From positions 1 to 14,769 of the forward strand of contig JAFGUM010000051.1 of the NCBI GenBank assembly GCA_016938515.1: a DNA stretch of 14,769 bases. The letters run 5' to 3'. The stretch comes from Spirochaetales bacterium. GTDB taxonomy: Bacteria > Spirochaetota > Spirochaetia > Treponematales > UBA12059. A program made the position numbers and the translations under genes. The notes beneath the pieces were generated by a model. The model saw nothing but the letters and a program-made list of their open reading frames with translations. It made no database searches and was not told the DNA's origin. Of the stretch, positions 1 through 8,837 are shown piece after piece (positions within the stretch are counted from its first letter, which is position 1; every line of letters begins with the position of its first letter).

Positions 1-1
1 A

Positions 2-3000
2 GACTCTACGCTGGAACTGGCGTGGAACGGCAGAGCGCTGGGATCCGGTGAAAAAGGCTCTCGTGAGTATCGCATACCAGCCGAGGGTAGTTTTGAGCTG
101 CTGTCGGTGTCGGGGCCATCACCCGAAGGGCCATCGTGTCTGCGCGTGGCTTTCAGCGAAGCGGTAGATACCAGCCAGGATTTTCGCGGGCTCATACGCG
201 CAGACGGCGCTGGAGATCTGCGTTTCGAAGCCGAGGGTGGGCTCGTGCGCGTGTATTCGTCGCTACGATGGCCGGAAAGCGTAGATCTGAAGGTTGAGCG
301 GGGCCTGCGTAGCGCAAAGCGAGACGTCTTGGCCGTGCCGGTAACAACGACGGTACGCTTCGACTGGGAAAAGCCAGAGGTTCGATTCATCGAGGGCGGT
401 GTTCTGGTGCCATCAAGCCAGGGCACGCGCGTGGTAATGGAAACCCGCAACCTGGACACGGTCGTAGTCGAGGCACTGCGCGTATACGGCGACAATATCC
501 TGCAGTTTCTGCAGGTAAACGAACTGGATGGTTCGCGCGAGCTCAAGCGCGTTGGAGACGTCGTATGGCGGCAAGAGGTGGATCTGGGCTGGACCGACGA
601 TAAGAAAAACTCGTGGGTGCCCTACGCGCTGGACTTGTCGCCCCTGCTTCTAAAGCACCCAGACGGGCTCTTCCAGCTGCGCGTAGCGTTTGGTCACGAG
701 CACATACGCTACGTGAGCCCGAACGACTTCAAGGATCTGGGCAAATGGACCTTCCCTCCGGTAACGATACGCGATCAAGACGATGAATCGTCGTACTGGG
801 ACTACTATGAGTCGTGGTTTGACTGGGACGAGTACTATCGTTACCGGGACGACCCCGCTCACCCGGCATTCTACGTGCAACGCTACGGCAGGGATCGCAC
901 AGCACGTCGCAATGTTCTGGTATCGAATGTGGCGCTATCGGCCAAGCGGGACGTAGACGGCGCGTGGCACGTCGTTGCGAGCGACCTCATAAGCGCCAAG
1001 CCTCTCGCCGGGGCGCGCATAGCCGTATACAGCTATGCCATGCGTGTTTTGGCTACCGCGAAGACCGACCAAAACGGCTTGGCCGTATTCACTGCCGCAG
1101 CTTTGCCGGCGGGTGATTCCAGAAACGGGCCGTTCTGCGTGATGGCAGAGGCAGCTGGTGCCAAGAACGGCAGGGAGCGGGGCTACCTCAAACTTACGCC
1201 GGCAAACGCGCTGGCGGTAAGCCACTTTGACGTGGGCGGAGAGCAGGCGGAATCGGGCATCAAGGGGTTTATCTACGGCGAGCGAGGCGTGTGGCGCCCC
1301 GGTGACGACATGCACCTGTGCTTCGTGCTGTACGACCGCCTCGGTACGCTGCCAGAGGATCATCCGGTGCGCTTTGAGCTTGAAAACCCGCTCGGGCAGG
1401 TCGTACAGCAAGCCACGTATACCGAGTCTACCGGCGGCTTTTATTACATTCGCACGGGTACGGAGGCGTCTGCCCCCACCGGTACCTGGACTGCCAGAGT
1501 ACGAGTGGGCGGCACGGTATTTTCCAAAGCCGTCAAGGTGGAAGCGGTTATGCCCAACAGGCTCAAGCTGAGCCTCGACTATGGCCCGGAGAGCTGGCTA
1601 GCCGCCGAATTACCCGAGATGGGAGTGAGCGCGGCGTGGCTGCACGGTGCTCCCGCGCCTGGGCTCAAAGCCGACGTATCGATGATTCTTGCGGCATCTG
1701 GCAAAGCACCCGGAGACTATCCGGGGTACTCATTTACAGACCCCACGCGCGAAGCGCCGAGCGGCCGGCAGCTACTGTACGAAGGCTACCTCGACGACAA
1801 GGGAAGCGCCAGGTTTGCCGTAGATCTCGAGGGTGAATCGGAAGCTCCCGGGCCGATGACGGCTACCTTCCTGTCCAGGGCTTTTGAGCGCTCGGGGCTG
1901 TTCTCGACCGAGGCATTCTCGGTTGACTTTCACCCGTACGAGCGCTACGTGGGTGTACAACTACCGGCGGGAGACGCGTCGCGCGGCATGCTGCTTACGG
2001 ACGTAGACCACCCGGTGGAGCTGATGCTGGTAGACCGCAACGGCACGGTAGCAGGAGATGGACGCGTAGAGATAGCCGTTTACAAGCTTGAATGGCGCTG
2101 GTGGTGGGAAAAAGGCCAAGAGAGCCTCGCGGAGCAGGCTTCGGATGTATTCAAGCGGCTGATAGTGCAGGACAGCGTTGCGGTTAAAAACGGACGCGCG
2201 TCCTGGAAGCTACGTATAGACTACCCAGAATGGGGCCGCTACTTCATCAGGGTCGTGGATGCTGAAGGCGGCCACGCCGCTGGCTCAATTTTCTACATAG
2301 ACTGGCCAGGTTGGGCTGGCAGGGGCAAGGGCGAGGGGGGTGGATCAGCGGTCATGCTGTCACTTTCCGCCGACAGGGAACGCTATGAGGTGGGCGACCC
2401 CGTGCGCGTCAGCTTCCCGTCTAACAAGCAGGGGCGGGTGTACGTGACGGTGGAGAGGGCGGGACGCGTCATCAAGGAAGGCTGGGTAGATGCCCTTGAC
2501 GGCACTACCGTCTATGAATTCAAGGCTACCGCGGATATGGCGCCAAACGTATACGTTCACGCCACCTTCGTGCAGCCCCACCTGCAGACGCTCAATGACC
2601 TGCCTATTCGCTTGTACGGCGTTGTTCCAGTGATGGTGGAAGACCCGGCTACGAGGCTGCAGCCGGTGATAACGGCTCCGGCGGCGCTGGAACCGATGCA
2701 AAAGGCTTCTGTAAGCATCTCGGAGAAGCGCGGCAAGCCAATGACGTATACCCTCGCTGTGGTCGACGAAGGTTTGTTGGGCATAACAAGATACTCCACG
2801 CCCGATCCTTGGTCGGTATTCTACAAGAAAGAAGCGAGCCTCCTGTCGTCGTATGACCTGTACAAGGACGTCGCAGGCGCGTATTCGGGCAAGTTGCAGA
2901 CGTTGTTGTCCATCGGCGGTTCTGAATTCGGCGACGCGGGCGGCTCACGCTCGGTTAGCCGCTTCCCTCCGGTGGTGCAGTACTACGGGCCGTTCTCCCT

Positions 3001-4993
3001 CGGTTCTGGCGAGCGAGCCACGCATGAGTTTGAGCTTGGCCCCTACGTCGGCGCCGTGCGGTTTATGGTGGTGGCGGGTACCAGGGAAGGCGCCTACGGC
3101 AAAGCCGAGGTGGAGACTCCAGTCCGTTCAGAACTCATGGCCTACATGACCGCGCCACGCGTGCTAGGTCCTGGCGAGCGATGTACGATTCCCGTGACGC
3201 TCCTCGCTTACATGGGCAGGAACGCGAAGGCAACGGTTCGACTCAACGTAGAAGGTGACGCATCCATCGTAGGCTCCTCATCCAGCGACGTTGTCTTTGC
3301 CGACGAGGGGGAAAAACAAGCATCATTTGAACTCGCTGTGGCGGATCGTACCGGCGCCGTACGCCTAACCGTAGAAGCGACGGGACCCGGGGGTCGGTCG
3401 TATACGCAGAGCGTTGAAGTTCCTGTGCGTTCGTCATCAGTACAGGTGCAATCCATAAGCGAGGCCATGCTGGCGCCCAGGGCCAGCGAGACAGTCGAAG
3501 CCAGGCTACCGGGTATGGAAGGTACCAACGAGCTGTGGCTGGAATTGTCGCTCGTGCCTCCGATAGACCTATCCGGTCGCCTTTCGTACCTGCTGGCGTA
3601 TCCACACGGCTGTGGAGAGCAGATAACGAGCCAGGCTTTTCCCCAGCTGTTCCTCGCTGATGCCGTGGCACTGACTCCTGGGCAAGCAGAGGATCTGCGC
3701 GTCAACGTGATGTCGGCCATCTCCAAGCTGGCGGGGTTCCAGACTACTACCGGCGGTTTTGTGTTCTGGTCGGGTTCGTACGAAGAAAGCTCCTGGCTAT
3801 CAGTCTACATCACTCATTTCCTTACCATGGCGCGACTCCAGGGCTACACCGTACCGGATACCGTACTCGACGCGGCGTTGTCCAATCTGCGGCAAAAAGC
3901 CTCGGTATGGAACTCCCAGACCTCCTATTCCAAGGCGGAGCAAGCGTATCGACTATACGTTCTGGCTGTGGCAGGAAAGCCTGATATCGCGTCGCTGAAC
4001 CGCTTTATGGAGTACGGACCACACCCGGTAGCCGCGCTCCACCAGTGCGCGGCCGCGTACGCCCTCGCTGGTATGCACGAGAAGGCCAAGAGTATTCTGA
4101 TCGAGGCGCCAGGCAACGTAACCCGCTACGAGGGCATGGATAAAGTCTACGGGTCGGTGCTACGAGATCGCGCCATGGTGCTTGACGCATACAACGCGAT
4201 GGGAGACCAGGCGAGAAGCCTCGCTACATTCAACCTCATAGCCGACGACCTGTCGTCTGTCAGGAGATATTCCACCCAGGATCTGGGCTTTGCGCTGATG
4301 GCGGCGCTCCCGTACCTCAAATCGGCCAGTACGGGTTCCGCGTCGGTGCGCTACTCGCACAGCGGCGGCGCTGGCACGGTGTTGGTAGACATGGCTATGG
4401 CGCGCACCGCTATTCCGGTACGCTCGGGGGCTGTAGAAATCAGGCTATCAAACGACTCGTCCAAGCCGGTATACGCCCGTCTGGTAGCCACCGGCACCCC
4501 GAGGCCCGGTACTGAGCGCACCTCGGCACGGGGGCTGTCTTTGAACGCCCGGTACCTCGACGCGGCGGAGAAGCCAGTAGACCCGGCCAGGGTCGAGCTG
4601 GGCGAAGACGTGATAGTAGAAATCAGCGTCAAGAATACGGGCAGGGAACCGCTTGACGACATCGCGCTTACGTTCCGCGCGCCATCGGGCTGGGAGCTCG
4701 CCAACCTCAGGCTTGGCCGTTCGGGAGACGGTGGTGAGGACGCTGGCGAGGCGTATGACTACCAGGATGCCCAGGACGACAGAATACACACGTACTTTGA
4801 CCTCAAGCGAGGCGAAACCAGAAAATTCAGGTTCCACGCCAACAAGACGTACGATGGGACGTTCTTCCTGCCGGCTATAACGGCGGAGGCAATGTACAAT
4901 CCCGACGTGTACGCGGTGCTACCCGGCAGGACGCTGGTCAGGCCGACGTCGTTGCCGGCTATAAACCCCAACGAGCGCGGGCTCAGGTACTGA
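2..4993 (+). CDS. Bacterial alpha-2-macroglobulin (YfhM/ECAM-like), 5' end beyond the window
   Basis: This is a large periplasmic or lipid-anchored protease-trap protein. The family is thought to trap attacking proteases by bait-region cleavage and covalent thioester capture. The frame is open back to base 2 (first residues DSTLELAWNG), so the GTG at 107 is internal. About 1,663 residues are visible, and the N-terminal signal or lipobox is missing. Visible hallmarks are an acidic, aromatic Tyr/Trp/Asp-rich stretch near 785-870; the family block AVVDEGLLGITRYSTPDPW near 2755-2815; a Gly/Ser-rich probable bait segment near 2909-2980; an intact CGEQ thioester motif at 3611-3622, followed by the helical thioester domain; and a C-terminal receptor-binding-like domain containing DAQDDRIHTYFDL and AEAMYNPDVYAVLPGR. 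It ends at TGA 4991-4993, five bases before pbpC, as in the known conserved pair. I see no frameshift. The family call is firm; the protease-trap role in this organism is inferred. Confidence 0.95.
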   Translation, partial: DSTLELAWNGRALGSGEKGSREYRIPAEGSFELLSVSGPSPEGPSCLRVAFSEAVDTSQDFRGLIRADGAGDLRFEAEGGLVRVYSSLRWPESVDLKVERGLRSAKRDVLAVPVTTTVRFDWEKPEVRFIEGGVLVPSSQGTRVVMETRNLDTVVVEALRVYGDNILQFLQVNELDGSRELKRVGDVVWRQEVDLGWTDDKKNSWVPYALDLSPLLLKHPDGLFQLRVAFGHEHIRYVSPNDFKDLGKWTFPPVTIRDQDDESSYWDYYESWFDWDEYYRYRDDPAHPAFYVQRYGRDRTARRNVLVSNVALSAKRDVDGAWHVVASDLISAKPLAGARIAVYSYAMRVLATAKTDQNGLAVFTAAALPAGDSRNGPFCVMAEAAGAKNGRERGYLKLTPANALAVSHFDVGGEQAESGIKGFIYGERGVWRPGDDMHLCFVLYDRLGTLPEDHPVRFELENPLGQVVQQATYTESTGGFYYIRTGTEASAPTGTWTARVRVGGTVFSKAVKVEAVMPNRLKLSLDYGPESWLAAELPEMGVSAAWLHGAPAPGLKADVSMILAASGKAPGDYPGYSFTDPTREAPSGRQLLYEGYLDDKGSARFAVDLEGESEAPGPMTATFLSRAFERSGLFSTEAFSVDFHPYERYVGVQLPAGDASRGMLLTDVDHPVELMLVDRNGTVAGDGRVEIAVYKLEWRWWWEKGQESLAEQASDVFKRLIVQDSVAVKNGRASWKLRIDYPEWGRYFIRVVDAEGGHAAGSIFYIDWPGWAGRGKGEGGGSAVMLSLSADRERYEVGDPVRVSFPSNKQGRVYVTVERAGRVIKEGWVDALDGTTVYEFKATADMAPNVYVHATFVQPHLQTLNDLPIRLYGVVPVMVEDPATRLQPVITAPAALEPMQKASVSISEKRGKPMTYTLAVVDEGLLGITRYSTPDPWSVFYKKEASLLSSYDLYKDVAGAYSGKLQTLLSIGGSEFGDAGGSRSVSRFPPVVQYYGPFSLGSGERATHEFELGPYVGAVRFMVVAGTREGAYGKAEVETPVRSELMAYMTAPRVLGPGERCTIPVTLLAYMGRNAKATVRLNVEGDASIVGSSSSDVVFADEGEKQASFELAVADRTGAVRLTVEATGPGGRSYTQSVEVPVRSSSVQVQSISEAMLAPRASETVEARLPGMEGTNELWLELSLVPPIDLSGRLSYLLAYPHGCGEQITSQAFPQLFLADAVALTPGQAEDLRVNVMSAISKLAGFQTTTGGFVFWSGSYEESSWLSVYITHFLTMARLQGYTVPDTVLDAALSNLRQKASVWNSQTSYSKAEQAYRLYVLAVAGKPDIASLNRFMEYGPHPVAALHQCAAAYALAGMHEKAKSILIEAPGNVTRYEGMDKVYGSVLRDRAMVLDAYNAMGDQARSLATFNLIADDLSSVRRYSTQDLGFALMAALPYLKSASTGSASVRYSHSGGAGTVLVDMAMARTAIPVRSGAVEIRLSNDSSKPVYARLVATGTPRPGTERTSARGLSLNARYLDAAEKPVDPARVELGEDVIVEISVKNTGREPLDDIALTFRAPSGWELANLRLGRSGDGGEDAGEAYDYQDAQDDRIHTYFDLKRGETRKFRFHANKTYDGTFFLPAITAEAMYNPDVYAVLPGRTLVRPTSLPAINPNERGLRY
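3611..3622 (+). other. Thioester motif CGEQ of the alpha-2-macroglobulin
   Basis: Codons TGT GGA GAG CAG encode Cys-Gly-Glu-Gln within the context AYPHGCGEQITSQ. In this family the Cys and Gln side chains form an internal thioester that captures target proteins. The four residues match the form found in animal alpha-2-macroglobulin; E. coli ECAM has CLEQ as I remember it. The motif is intact, so the protein should be a covalent trap rather than a thioester-less paralogue. Confidence 0.9.
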
Positions 4994-4998
4994 GAATC

Positions 4999-7296
4999 GT
5001 GCTGATGCGAAGTGGGGTGGCGTGGGCTGGCTTCGCGCTGTTCTCGCTGGCGCTGATGGTTGAGCCTCGACCGCCGATAGACGACGCACTCTATTCCGCG
5101 GCCCTGTACGCGCGCGGAGAAGACGGAGAAGCCAGTGGTGAGCTTTTGGGTGCCCGGGTAGCCGATGATGGCCAATGGCGACTCGAGCTCTCTGCCACCG
5201 TGCCAGATCGTTTTGCTCGCGCGCTCGTGCTCTACGAGGACAAGCGCTACTACGGGCACGCTGGCTTTGACCCATACGCAATAATACGCGCTGCCTGGTA
5301 CAACGCCAGGGCAGGCGTCGTCGTCTCTGGCGGCTCGACGATACCCATGCAGGTTGCGAGGCTTTCCCGCGCCCCCGGCGAGCGAAATGTAGCGGCAAAG
5401 CTGGTCGAGCTGTGGATGGCGATACGGCTGGAATGGCACTACGATAAAGCCAGCCTCATAGATTTGTACGCATTGCTGGCGCCGTTTGGTGGCAACGTCG
5501 TTGGGCTGGAGGCGGCTGGCTTCAGGTGGTTTGGCAGAGCCCCCGACCAGCTTACGTGGGCCGAGGCAGCCACGCTTGCCGTGCTGCCAAACAGTCCCGG
5601 TCTTGTTCACCCGGGGCGTGCCAGAGACGCGCTCACCGAGAGGCGTGATGGCCTTCTTGAGCGACTAGCCGAAGCTGGCGCTATGAGCGGTCTGGACCGC
5701 GATGCAGCGTTCGTCGAACCGCTACCGCTTGAACCCAGGCCCATGCCTGGACGCGTGCCTCACCTGGTAGCGGTGGCACCGCCAGGACGAAGCGTAACGA
5801 CGCTGGAAAGCGCGTTGCAGGCTCGGGTGGAGCAAACGGTGGAGCGGCACGCGCGAAACCTGGGGAGGAGCGGCGTTGGCAACGTCGCAGCTGTGGTACT
5901 TCGCGTTGCCGACGGATCGGTGGCCGCGTACGTTGGCAACTCATCCGCTCTCGATAGCGCCGCACTGGCGCCCGAGCTGGCGTCAGCCCCTTCCGCTCCA
6001 TGGGTGGACTGCGCGCTGGCCCCCAGGAGCTCGGGTAGCATACTCAAGCCATTTCTGTACGCGGCGATGATCGATTCAGGCGAGCTGTCGCCATCGCGCC
6101 TTATTCCAGATATTCCTACCCGCGTAGGCTCGTACAGCCCAGAGAACAACCTCAAATCGTACACTGGTGCAGTCAGGGCTGACGAAGCGCTGGCCCGCTC
6201 GCTCAACGTACCGTTTGTGCGGCTGCTCCGCTCGTATGGTGTGGAGAGGTTTGCTTCTCTTCTAAAGCGAGTCGGGTTTACGACGCTGCACAGGGCTCCC
6301 GCGGATTACGGCCTCACCCTAATACTGGGCGGAGCCGAGACGACGCTCCTGGACGCGGCGTCAGCGTACGCGAAATTGGCGTGTGCAGCCGGTGGAGGCA
6401 ACGCCGGGGAGACAGACCCATGTTCCGCCGGAGCCGCCTGGCTCACGCTCGAAGCCCTCGTAGACGTGGCCAGACCCGGACAGGAGGCGTCGTGGCAGGA
6501 GTACGCGAGCTCGCGACGGATAGCATGGAAGACGGGCACCAGCTTTGGCTCTCGCGATGCGTGGGCCATTGGCGTTACTCCGGAGTACACGGTCGCCGTA
6601 TGGGCAGGCAATGCCGACGGCAGTGGCCGCCCCGAATTAAGGGGAACAGACGCTGCCGCTCCGGTTCTGTTTGAAATTTTCCAGCTGCTGCCACTGAGTT
6701 CGTGGTTTGCGGAGCCGCATCATTCTTTACGAGTGGAAACCGTTTGCGCGCATTCAGGCTACGTGGCGGGGCCAGACTGCGTAGAAACAGAGCGGGTACT
6801 CGTCCCGGCAGGAGCCAAGACTGATACGGCGTGTCCGTACTGCCGGCTCGTCGCTCTCAGTTCCGATGGTCGTTACAGGGTTCGAGCGGAAGCGGCCGGA
6901 GAATTTGGGCTGACGCTCGAGCGCCGCTTCGTACTGCCGCCAGCGATGGAGTGGTACTTTGAGCGCTCTACGATTGGGTACAAAGCTCTTCCGCCGTGGG
7001 CCCCGGGGGCTGAGGGCTATGAAACCGGGGCCATGGAATTTATGTCTCCCGAAGCCGGCTCGTCGCTATTCGTACCCATCGAGCTGGATGGAAGTCCTGG
7101 CAAAGCCGTGTTCAGGGTAGCGCATCGAGACAGGAGAGCGAAGATATACTGGCATCTTGACGGAGAATACTTAGGAGAGAGCGTAGGTGACCATCGCATG
7201 GAAGCACGGCCATTCCCGGGAACGCACGAGCTCGTAGTCGTGGACGCTACCGGCTCTAGCGCTTCACTTTCTTTTGAAGTCTACGCTCGTGAGTGA
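4999..7296 (+). CDS. pbpC: Penicillin-binding protein 1C (glycosyltransferase/transpeptidase)
   Basis: This is a bifunctional peptidoglycan synthase anchored in the inner membrane and acting in the periplasm. From GTG 4999 it is 765 residues; ATG 5005, two codons in, is an equally possible start. Neither has a strong ribosome site, so translation may be coupled to the upstream gene. Residues about 5-21 form a signal anchor. The GT51 domain has catalytic Glu80 in the EDKRYYGH motif, SGGSTIPMQ, and Glu137 in the KLVELWMA motif. The transpeptidase domain has S347-I-L-K350, S401-L-N403 and K511-TGTS, all intact. Four cysteines (C583, C594, and C612/C615 in CPYC) precede a C-terminal BiPBP_C beta domain at about 681-763. 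The usual E. coli length is about 770, so it is full length. The neighbouring alpha-2-macroglobulin supports PBP1C rather than PBP1A. It is proposed to patch the wall where the trap protein acts, which is inference. Confidence 0.95.
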   Translation: MLMRSGVAWAGFALFSLALMVEPRPPIDDALYSAALYARGEDGEASGELLGARVADDGQWRLELSATVPDRFARALVLYEDKRYYGHAGFDPYAIIRAAWYNARAGVVVSGGSTIPMQVARLSRAPGERNVAAKLVELWMAIRLEWHYDKASLIDLYALLAPFGGNVVGLEAAGFRWFGRAPDQLTWAEAATLAVLPNSPGLVHPGRARDALTERRDGLLERLAEAGAMSGLDRDAAFVEPLPLEPRPMPGRVPHLVAVAPPGRSVTTLESALQARVEQTVERHARNLGRSGVGNVAAVVLRVADGSVAAYVGNSSALDSAALAPELASAPSAPWVDCALAPRSSGSILKPFLYAAMIDSGELSPSRLIPDIPTRVGSYSPENNLKSYTGAVRADEALARSLNVPFVRLLRSYGVERFASLLKRVGFTTLHRAPADYGLTLILGGAETTLLDAASAYAKLACAAGGGNAGETDPCSAGAAWLTLEALVDVARPGQEASWQEYASSRRIAWKTGTSFGSRDAWAIGVTPEYTVAVWAGNADGSGRPELRGTDAAAPVLFEIFQLLPLSSWFAEPHHSLRVETVCAHSGYVAGPDCVETERVLVPAGAKTDTACPYCRLVALSSDGRYRVRAEAAGEFGLTLERRFVLPPAMEWYFERSTIGYKALPPWAPGAEGYETGAMEFMSPEAGSSLFVPIELDGSPGKAVFRVAHRDRRAKIYWHLDGEYLGESVGDHRMEARPFPGTHELVVVDATGSSASLSFEVYARE

Positions 7297-7338
7297 TTGC
7301 GCTTTGGCTCCTTTTTGGTGTACAACGCGCTTATAGCC

Positions 7339-7345
7339 AGGGAGG
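7339..7345 (+). promoter_or_regulatory. Ribosome binding site deciding the guaB start
   Basis: AGGGAGG lies four bases before ATG 7350. The in-frame upstream codon at 7293 has no comparable site and would overlap the pbpC stop. The site therefore fixes the guaB start at 7350. Confidence 0.8.
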
Positions 7346-7349
7346 ATCC

Positions 7350-8789
7350 ATGGATATTCCGGAAACGCTTTCGTACGATGACGTGTTGCTGTTGCCAGGC
7401 CACTCGGAGCTGTTGCCCAGAGACGCGGACGTCCGCACGAGACTGGCTGGTGACCTGCGACTCAACGTTCCCATACTCAGCGCGGCCATGGATACCGTAA
7501 CAGAGGACCGTCTGGCCATAGCTCTTGCCTTGCAGGGAGGCGCGGGCGTTATTCATCGCAATTTGCCGCCAGAAGACCAGGCGGAACAGGTGTGCACGGT
7601 AAAGCGCTACCTGAACTGGATAATAGAATCGCCCGTTACCGTAGAAGAAGATCGCACCATTCGTGACGTTCGCTCCATAATGGAGCGCCACCGTGTTACC
7701 GGCCTTCCAGTACTCGATCATGGAGGCAAGCTCGTCGGAATAATAACAGCGAGGGACCTGCGTTTCAGGCGGGAAGATGAAGCCCTCGTGCGAGACGCGA
7801 TGACGAGGGATCTCGTCGTGGAAACAGGCGAACCCACCCCGCGCAGCGCGCGTGAGAAGTTTGACGAGCACCGGATAGAAAAGCTTCCCGTCGTCGATGC
7901 GCAGGGCTTGCTGCGGGGGCTCATAACCGTAAAAGACATGGAGAAGCACGAGCTGTACCCGCAGGCCGCTACCGACAGGTCTGGACGGCTTATAGTGGGA
8001 GCGGCGGTTTCTCCACAGGACTTCGAGGTTCGCGTGCCTTTGCTGCAGAAGGCCCGCTGCGATTTTGTGGTACTGGACACGGCACACGGCGATACGAAGA
8101 GCGTCGCCGATGCGGTAAGCGCCATCAAAAAGCGCTATGACATCCTCGTGATAGGCGGCAACGTTGCTACGGCCAGCGGCACCAGACGGCTCGTGGATGC
8201 CGGAGCTGACGCGGTAAAAGTGGGTATCGGGCCAGGTTCGATATGCACGACGCGCATCGTCGCCGGGATAGGCGTAGCGCAGTTTACCGCGGTTCTCGAC
8301 TGCGCGGCAGAAGCCGACAAGTCCGGCATACCCGTCGTAGCCGACGGTGGCATCAAGTTTTCAGGCGATATCGTCAAGGCGCTCGGCGCCGGCGCATCCA
8401 CGGTGATGATTGGCAATCTGTTCGCCGGCCTCAAGGAAGCTCCTGGCGCGGAGATTATCTACGACGGGCGCATCTACAAAGAGTACCGTGGCATGGGCTC
8501 GCTCGGCGCCATCCGGTCTGGCTCCGGAGACCGTTATCAGCTGGGCAAAGACGAGTCTCCGGTACCCGAGGGCATAGAAGGTCGTGTTCCGTACAAGGGT
8601 GAGCTGGCAGAATACCTGCACCAACTCGTCGCGGGGCTCAAAAAAGGCATGGGGTATACGGGTTGCCCAGATCTGGCATCTTTGAGAAACTACAAGCGAT
8701 TCGTCCGCATTACCGCGGCTGGCCTGCGGGAAAGCCACGCGCATGACGTGTCGATCATTCAGGAAGCGCCTAATTATTCCAGGCAGTGA
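7350..8789 (+). CDS. guaB: Inosine-5'-monophosphate dehydrogenase
   Basis: It oxidises IMP to XMP with NAD+, the committed step to GMP, in the cytoplasm. The start is ATG 7350 after a strong AGGGAGG site, giving 479 residues, close to the family norm of about 485-490. An earlier in-frame codon at 7293 would add 19 residues that do not fit the family N-terminus. Visible features are the N-terminal [19 protein letters not shown]; a regulatory CBS pair at about residues 88-205 inserted in the TIM barrel; the catalytic loop GPGSICTTR with nucleophile Cys299; phosphate-binding DGGI; the [10 protein letters not shown] flap region; and the C-terminal [10 protein letters not shown]. It lies 53 bases after pbpC and 48 bases before purA, and probably heads or shares an operon with purA and guaA. 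Nothing suggests damage. The guanosine-monophosphate reductase alternative is ruled out by the CBS pair and flap. Confidence 0.97.
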   Translation: MDIPETLSYDDVLLLPGHSELLPRDADVRTRLAGDLRLNVPILSAAMDTVTEDRLAIALALQGGAGVIHRNLPPEDQAEQVCTVKRYLNWIIESPVTVEEDRTIRDVRSIMERHRVTGLPVLDHGGKLVGIITARDLRFRREDEALVRDAMTRDLVVETGEPTPRSAREKFDEHRIEKLPVVDAQGLLRGLITVKDMEKHELYPQAATDRSGRLIVGAAVSPQDFEVRVPLLQKARCDFVVLDTAHGDTKSVADAVSAIKKRYDILVIGGNVATASGTRRLVDAGADAVKVGIGPGSICTTRIVAGIGVAQFTAVLDCAAEADKSGIPVVADGGIKFSGDIVKALGAGASTVMIGNLFAGLKEAPGAEIIYDGRIYKEYRGMGSLGAIRSGSGDRYQLGKDESPVPEGIEGRVPYKGELAEYLHQLVAGLKKGMGYTGCPDLASLRNYKRFVRITAAGLRESHAHDVSIIQEAPNYSRQ

Positions 8790-8824
8790 CACAAAACGCG
8801 CACGGAGTCGCAAGGCCAGAGCGC

Positions 8825-8831
8825 AAAGGAG
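8825..8831 (+). promoter_or_regulatory. Ribosome binding site of purA
   Basis: AAAGGAG stands six bases before ATG 8838, in the 48-base gap after guaB. Its good strength and spacing support the purA start and independent initiation on a shared message. Confidence 0.8.
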
Positions 8832-8837
8832 AGCGGG

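Noticed and set aside
4759..5610. Long minus-strand open frame of 283 codons spanning the alpha-2-macroglobulin/pbpC junction
   Set aside because: It lies opposite two strongly supported genes, has low-complexity Arg/Ser/Pro-rich content without recognisable motifs, and has no ribosome site. It is a shadow of high-GC coding DNA.
7297..7326. Possible guaB promoter TTGCGC-18-TACAAC in the 53-base gap after pbpC
   Set aside because: Only three of six and four of six positions match, and the genes are close enough for read-through. Too weak to annotate.
7293..7349. N-terminal extension of guaB from GTG 7293
   Set aside because: It overlaps the pbpC stop, lacks a ribosome site, and adds residues not seen in the family, while ATG 7350 has a strong site.
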